A stretch of DNA of 64,000 bases, taken from VAXT01 sp963774625. Lineage in GTDB: Bacteria; Actinomycetota; Thermoleophilia; Gaiellales; Gaiellaceae. Below the pieces are notes generated by a model. That model was not told the origin of the DNA, made no database searches, and saw nothing but the letters and a program-made list of their open reading frames with translations. Position 1 is the first letter of the stretch, and every line of letters starts with the position of its first letter. Shown here piece after piece: positions 60,201-64,000 of the stretch. The position numbers and the translations under genes were made by a program. The DNA lies in contig CAVZFQ010000013.1 of NCBI GenBank assembly GCA_963774625.1, positions 992,001-1,056,000 on the forward strand, in the 5' to 3' direction.

Positions 60201-63200
60201 CCGGGCAGGCCTCGCAGCAGGTGAGCGTCGTAGTCAACCCGGACCTGCTCGACGAGGAAGACGAGACCTTCGCCGTCAACCTCTCGGGCGCGGTCGACGC
60301 AACGATCACGGACTCCCAGGGCCTGGGGTCGATCACCGACAACGATCCACTGCCGGCCCTCTCGGTCAACGACGTCACGGTCACCGAGGGCAACTCGGGG
60401 ACGACGAATGCCGTCTTCACGGTCACCCTCGGCGCACCAAGCGCCCGCACCGTGACCGTCGACTATGCGACCGCGGATGCGAGCGCGACGTCGCCCGCCG
60501 ACTACGTGGCAGCGACCGGCCAGCTGACGTTCTCGCCGGGGCAGACGACCCGCACGGTCCCCGTGCTGGTCAACGGCGACCTCGTCAACGAGGGCACCGA
60601 GACCTACTTCCTCAACCTCTCGAATCCCGGCAACGCGACGATCGTGGACAACCAGGGCGGCGGCACGATCATCGACGACGACGGTGCGCCCACCCTCTCG
60701 GTGGACGACGTCACGGTCACCGAGGGCAATGCGGGCTTCGTCAGCGCAACCTTCACGGTCTCGCTGGCGCCCGCCAGCGGTCAGATCGTCAGCGTCGGCT
60801 ACTCGACGCAGGACGGGACGGCGTCCTCCCCGGCGGACTACACGGTCGCCGGCGGCAGCCTTGTCTTCCTGCCCGGCCAGACGACGCAGACATTCACGGT
60901 GCTGGTCAACGGCGACGTGCTCGACGAGATCGACGAGAACTTCACCGTCCACCTCTCCAATCCGGTCAACGCGATCATCGGGGACGGGATCGGGCTCGGC
61001 ACGATCACCGACAACGACCCGCTGCCGACCCTGGCGATCGACAACGTCACAGTCGCGGCCGAGGGCAACTCCGGGACCGTCAACGCGACCTTCACAGTCA
61101 GCCTGAACACGCCTAGCGGGCGCGCGGTCTCGGTCGACTACGCAACGGCGGACAGCTCAGCAACGGCACCCGCCGACTACGCGGCGACGGGCGGATCCCT
61201 GGACTTCGCCGCCGGCCAGACCACGAAGACGGTCACGGTCGTGGTCAACGGCGACGTGCTCGACGAGATCAACGAGCAGTTCCTCGTCAACCTCTCGAAC
61301 CCGTTGAACGCGACTTTCAGCGACTCAGTGGGCGTCGGGCAGATCAACGACGACGACCCGCTCCCGGCGCTCGCGATCGGTGACGCGACGATCACCGAGG
61401 GCGACGCGGGCACCGTCAACGCGACTTTCACCGTCACGCTCACGCCCGTCAGCGGCCGGCCGGTGTTCGTCCAGTACGCGACGTCCGACGGCAGCGCGAC
61501 AGCAGGCGCGGATTACGACGCGATCGCCTCGACGACACTGACCTTCCTGGCCGGCGAGACGACCAAGACGATCACGGTGCCGGTGCACGGCGACCTGCTC
61601 GACGAGATCGACGAGAACTTCACGGTCACTCTCTCGGGAGCCGTCGGCGCCGCGATCACTGACGGCGTCGGCCAGGGCACGATCACCGACGACGACGCCC
61701 TGCCGCAACTCACGGTCGACGACGTGACGGTCACCGAGGGCGATGCGGGGAGCATCGACGCGAACTTCACCGTCTCTCTCACTCCGGTCAGCGGCCGGCA
61801 GGTCACCGTCCAGTACGCGACCACCAACGGCTCGGCTACGGCACCTGGGGACTACACCGCCACGAGCGGCTCGCTCACCTTTACTCCCGGCCAGACGACG
61901 AAGACCATCTCGGTCCCGGTCAACGGCGATGCGCTCGACGAGATCGACGAGACCTTCAACCTCAACCTGTCCGTGCCCTCGAACGCGACGATCTTGGACG
62001 GGGCCGGTCTGGGCACGATCATGGACGACGACGGGCTCCCGTCGCTCTCCGTGAACGACGTCACCGTCACGGAGGGCAACGGAGGCGGAGTGAACGCCGT
62101 CTTCACGGTCAGCCTCACTTCCGCCAGCGGCCAGGCGGTGAGCGTCGACTTCGCAACCGCCGACGGCACCGCGACCGCCGGAGCCGACTACACGGCGACG
62201 AGCGGCACGCTCAGCTTCACCGCCGGCCAGACGACACGGACGATCACCGTTCCGACGAGCGGCGACCTCCTCGACGAGATCGACGAGACGTTCACGCTCG
62301 GCCTGACGAACCCGGTCAATGCGGCGATCTCCGACCCGCTCGGGCTCGGGACGATCACCGACAACGACGCAACGCCCACGCTCTCGGCCGAGGACGTGTC
62401 CGTGACCGAGGGCGATAGCGGCACTGTCAATGCGACCTTTGCGGTCGAGCTCAGCGCCCCCAGTGGGCGGGCTGTCTCGGTCGACTTCGCGACCGCGAAC
62501 GGGAGCGCGACCGCCCCCGCCGACTACGTGGCGACGAGTGGGACGCTCGATTTCGCCGCGGGCCAGACGGCGAAGACGGTCACCGTGGTCGTCAACGCAG
62601 ACGTTCTCGACGAGATCAACGAAACGTTCACGACCGTGTTGTCGAACCCGACGAACGCGACGATTGCCGACGGCACGGGGCTCGGAACGATCACCGATGA
62701 CGACCCGCAGCCCGAGCTCGCAATCAACGACGCGACAGTCGCCGAGGGCAACTCCGGCACGGTCGATGCCACCTTCACGGTCACCCTGAGCGCGGTGAGC
62801 GGGCGGACGGTCACGGTCAACTACGCCTCGGCCAATACCACGGCGACCGCCCCCGCCGACTACACGGCGGTAGAGCGGCACGCTCAGCTTCGCGAGCGGC
62901 GAGACGACGAAGACGATCACCGTCACGGTCAACGGCGACCTGCTCGACGAAGCGGACGAGACCTTCGCCGTCAATCTCTCCAACGCCTCCGGGGCCACCG
63001 TGACCGTTCCGCAGGGTCACGGCACGATCACCGACGACGACCCGACTGCCGACGCTGACGATCAACGACGTTCCGGTGACCGAGGGAAGCTCGGGCACGA
63101 CTGCCGCGAACTTCACCGTCACCCTGAGCGCGCCGAGCGGCCGCACCGTGACCGTGGGCTATGCGACCGCGAACGGGACGGCGATGTCGCCCGGCGACTA

Positions 63201-64000
63201 TCAGGCGAGCGGCGGGACGCTGACCTTCGCTCCGGGCCAGACGTCACAGCAAATTTCCATTCAGGTCGTCGGTGACCTGGACGACGAGGCCAGCGAGACC
63301 TACTTCCTCAACCTGTCCGGCCCGACGAACGCGACGCTCACCGACCCGCAGGGCGTGGGCACGATCATCGACGACGACGGCCAGCCCGTGCTCTCGGTCA
63401 ACGACGTGACGGTCACCGAGGGGCAGTCGGGGATCGTCAACGCCAACTTCGCGGTCACCCTGTCGGCGCCGAGCGGCCAGACGGTCAGCGTAGGCTACGC
63501 CAGCGCCGACGGGACGGCGATCGCCGGGGCCGACTACACCGCGACCGGCGGCAATCTCGTCTTCAACCCCGGGGTCACCTCGCGCACGCTGACCGTGCAG
63601 GTGACGAGTGACACGCTCGACGAGCTCGACGAGACGTTCCTCGCGCACCTCACCGATCCGGCAAACGCAACGATCGCGGACGGAGAGGGCGTCGGCACGA
63701 TCACCGACGACGACAACCCGCCGAGCCTGTCCATCGGCGACGTCACGGTCACCGAAGGCCAGTCGGGCACGGTCCCCGCCACTTTCACGGCCACGCTTTC
63801 GGCCCAGAGCGGGCGCACGGTGACAGTCGACTACGTCACCGCGAACGGCACGGCCACGGCGCCGGCCGACTATCAGGCGACCACGGGGACCCTGAGCTTC
63901 CCGCCCGGCGTGACGACGCGCACCGTCACCGTTCTGGTCAAGGGGGACACGTTGGACGAGGCGGACGAGACGTACTCCGTCGACCTCTCGAACCCGGGTA
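57263..64000 (+). pseudogene. Giant secreted Calx-beta repeat protein, copy 2, two frameshifts, runs off the window
   Basis: More than 2240 residues. GTG 57263 gives signal LRRSLIPVLIAIFVAALVSA, then at least 20 Calx-beta domains of about 112 residues, the last cut by the window edge. The fourth domain carries an insertion (TWQEHTLEETDYG) and the fifth is divergent. Frame is lost at about 62873 in domain 17 and again at about 63045, each by one extra base; repaired, the frame stays open to 64000. The C-terminus, including any FN3-like end or anchor, is not visible. Predicted calcium-binding surface protein. Confidence 0.82.

Noticed and set aside
59498..62998. Long minus-strand frames opposite Calx-beta copy 2
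   Set aside because: The repeats force open antisense frames with regular Arg/Val/Asp patterns. No start context and no recognisable domain.
51875..64000. CRISPR array or DNA satellite suggested by regular near-340-bp periodicity
   Set aside because: The period equals one Calx-beta domain of about 112 codons, similarity is at protein level, and no short exact repeat with unique spacers exists.
1..64000. tRNA, rRNA, insertion sequences or integrase genes
   Set aside because: I looked for tRNA-like ends, rRNA signatures and transposase/integrase motifs by eye and saw none. A covariance-model scan would be needed to exclude small RNAs.

Overview
This window comes from a high-GC bacterium, most likely an actinobacterium. 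Pointers are many GTG/TTG starts, short TANNNT boxes a few bases upstream of start codons (leaderless mRNAs), the actinobacterial DnaA-box form TTGTCCACA, a DnaB intein, and paralogous Calx-beta proteins. A Thermoleophilia-type lineage is my best guess, but this is inference and no rRNA or tRNA gene is present to settle it.

Layout. (1) 1-8366, mostly minus strand: purH (partial), purN, purM, then purF and purL. A small block lies between purM and purF: ctaG, a VOC protein, a small membrane protein and a secreted LVIVD-repeat protein. (2) 8428-23947: mixed accessory genes. These are an EamA transporter, an acetyltransferase and a membrane protein that both look frameshifted, glyoxalase I, gamma-glutamyltransferase, a methyltransferase, a beta-lactamase-fold serine hydrolase, a DUF6351-like protein, a Ycf48-like protein, a GT1 glycosyltransferase, a VWA/LamG surface protein with 53 consecutive prolines, and a class III aminotransferase. 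(3) 23944-39260: a 13-gene minus-strand polyamine/GABA operon with two complete Pot-type ABC transporters, an aldehyde dehydrogenase, two aminotransferases, a DUF167 protein and a cupin. Divergent from it are a saccharopine-dehydrogenase-like gene and a flavin amine oxidase. (4) 39571-45996: the rest of the purine pathway (purQ, purS, purC, purB, purE, purD, purA). The block between purQ and purL is about 31 kb. (5) 46061-51103: dnaB with a 170-residue mini-intein, a DnaA-box cluster, and rplI-rpsR-ssb-rpsF. (6) 51141-64000: two tandem copies of a two-gene surface locus. Each has a conserved 5' element, a proline-rich membrane protein and a giant secreted Calx-beta repeat protein; the second copy runs off the window.

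How the genes work together. The pur genes convert PRPP to IMP and AMP. PurS, PurQ and PurL form the three-part FGAM synthase. The polyamine block would import putrescine or spermidine and oxidise it through gamma-aminobutyraldehyde and GABA to succinate semialdehyde. The ribosomal/ssb/dnaB block serves translation and replication. The twin Calx-beta loci are the most unusual part. They share a 5' sequence whose inverted repeat keeps pairing through a compensatory base change.

Caution on sequence quality. At least seven genes show a single-base frameshift, mostly an apparent extra base. They include purB, a housekeeping gene. This suggests indel errors in the assembly, or less likely real decay, so coordinates for those genes span the repaired reading frame.
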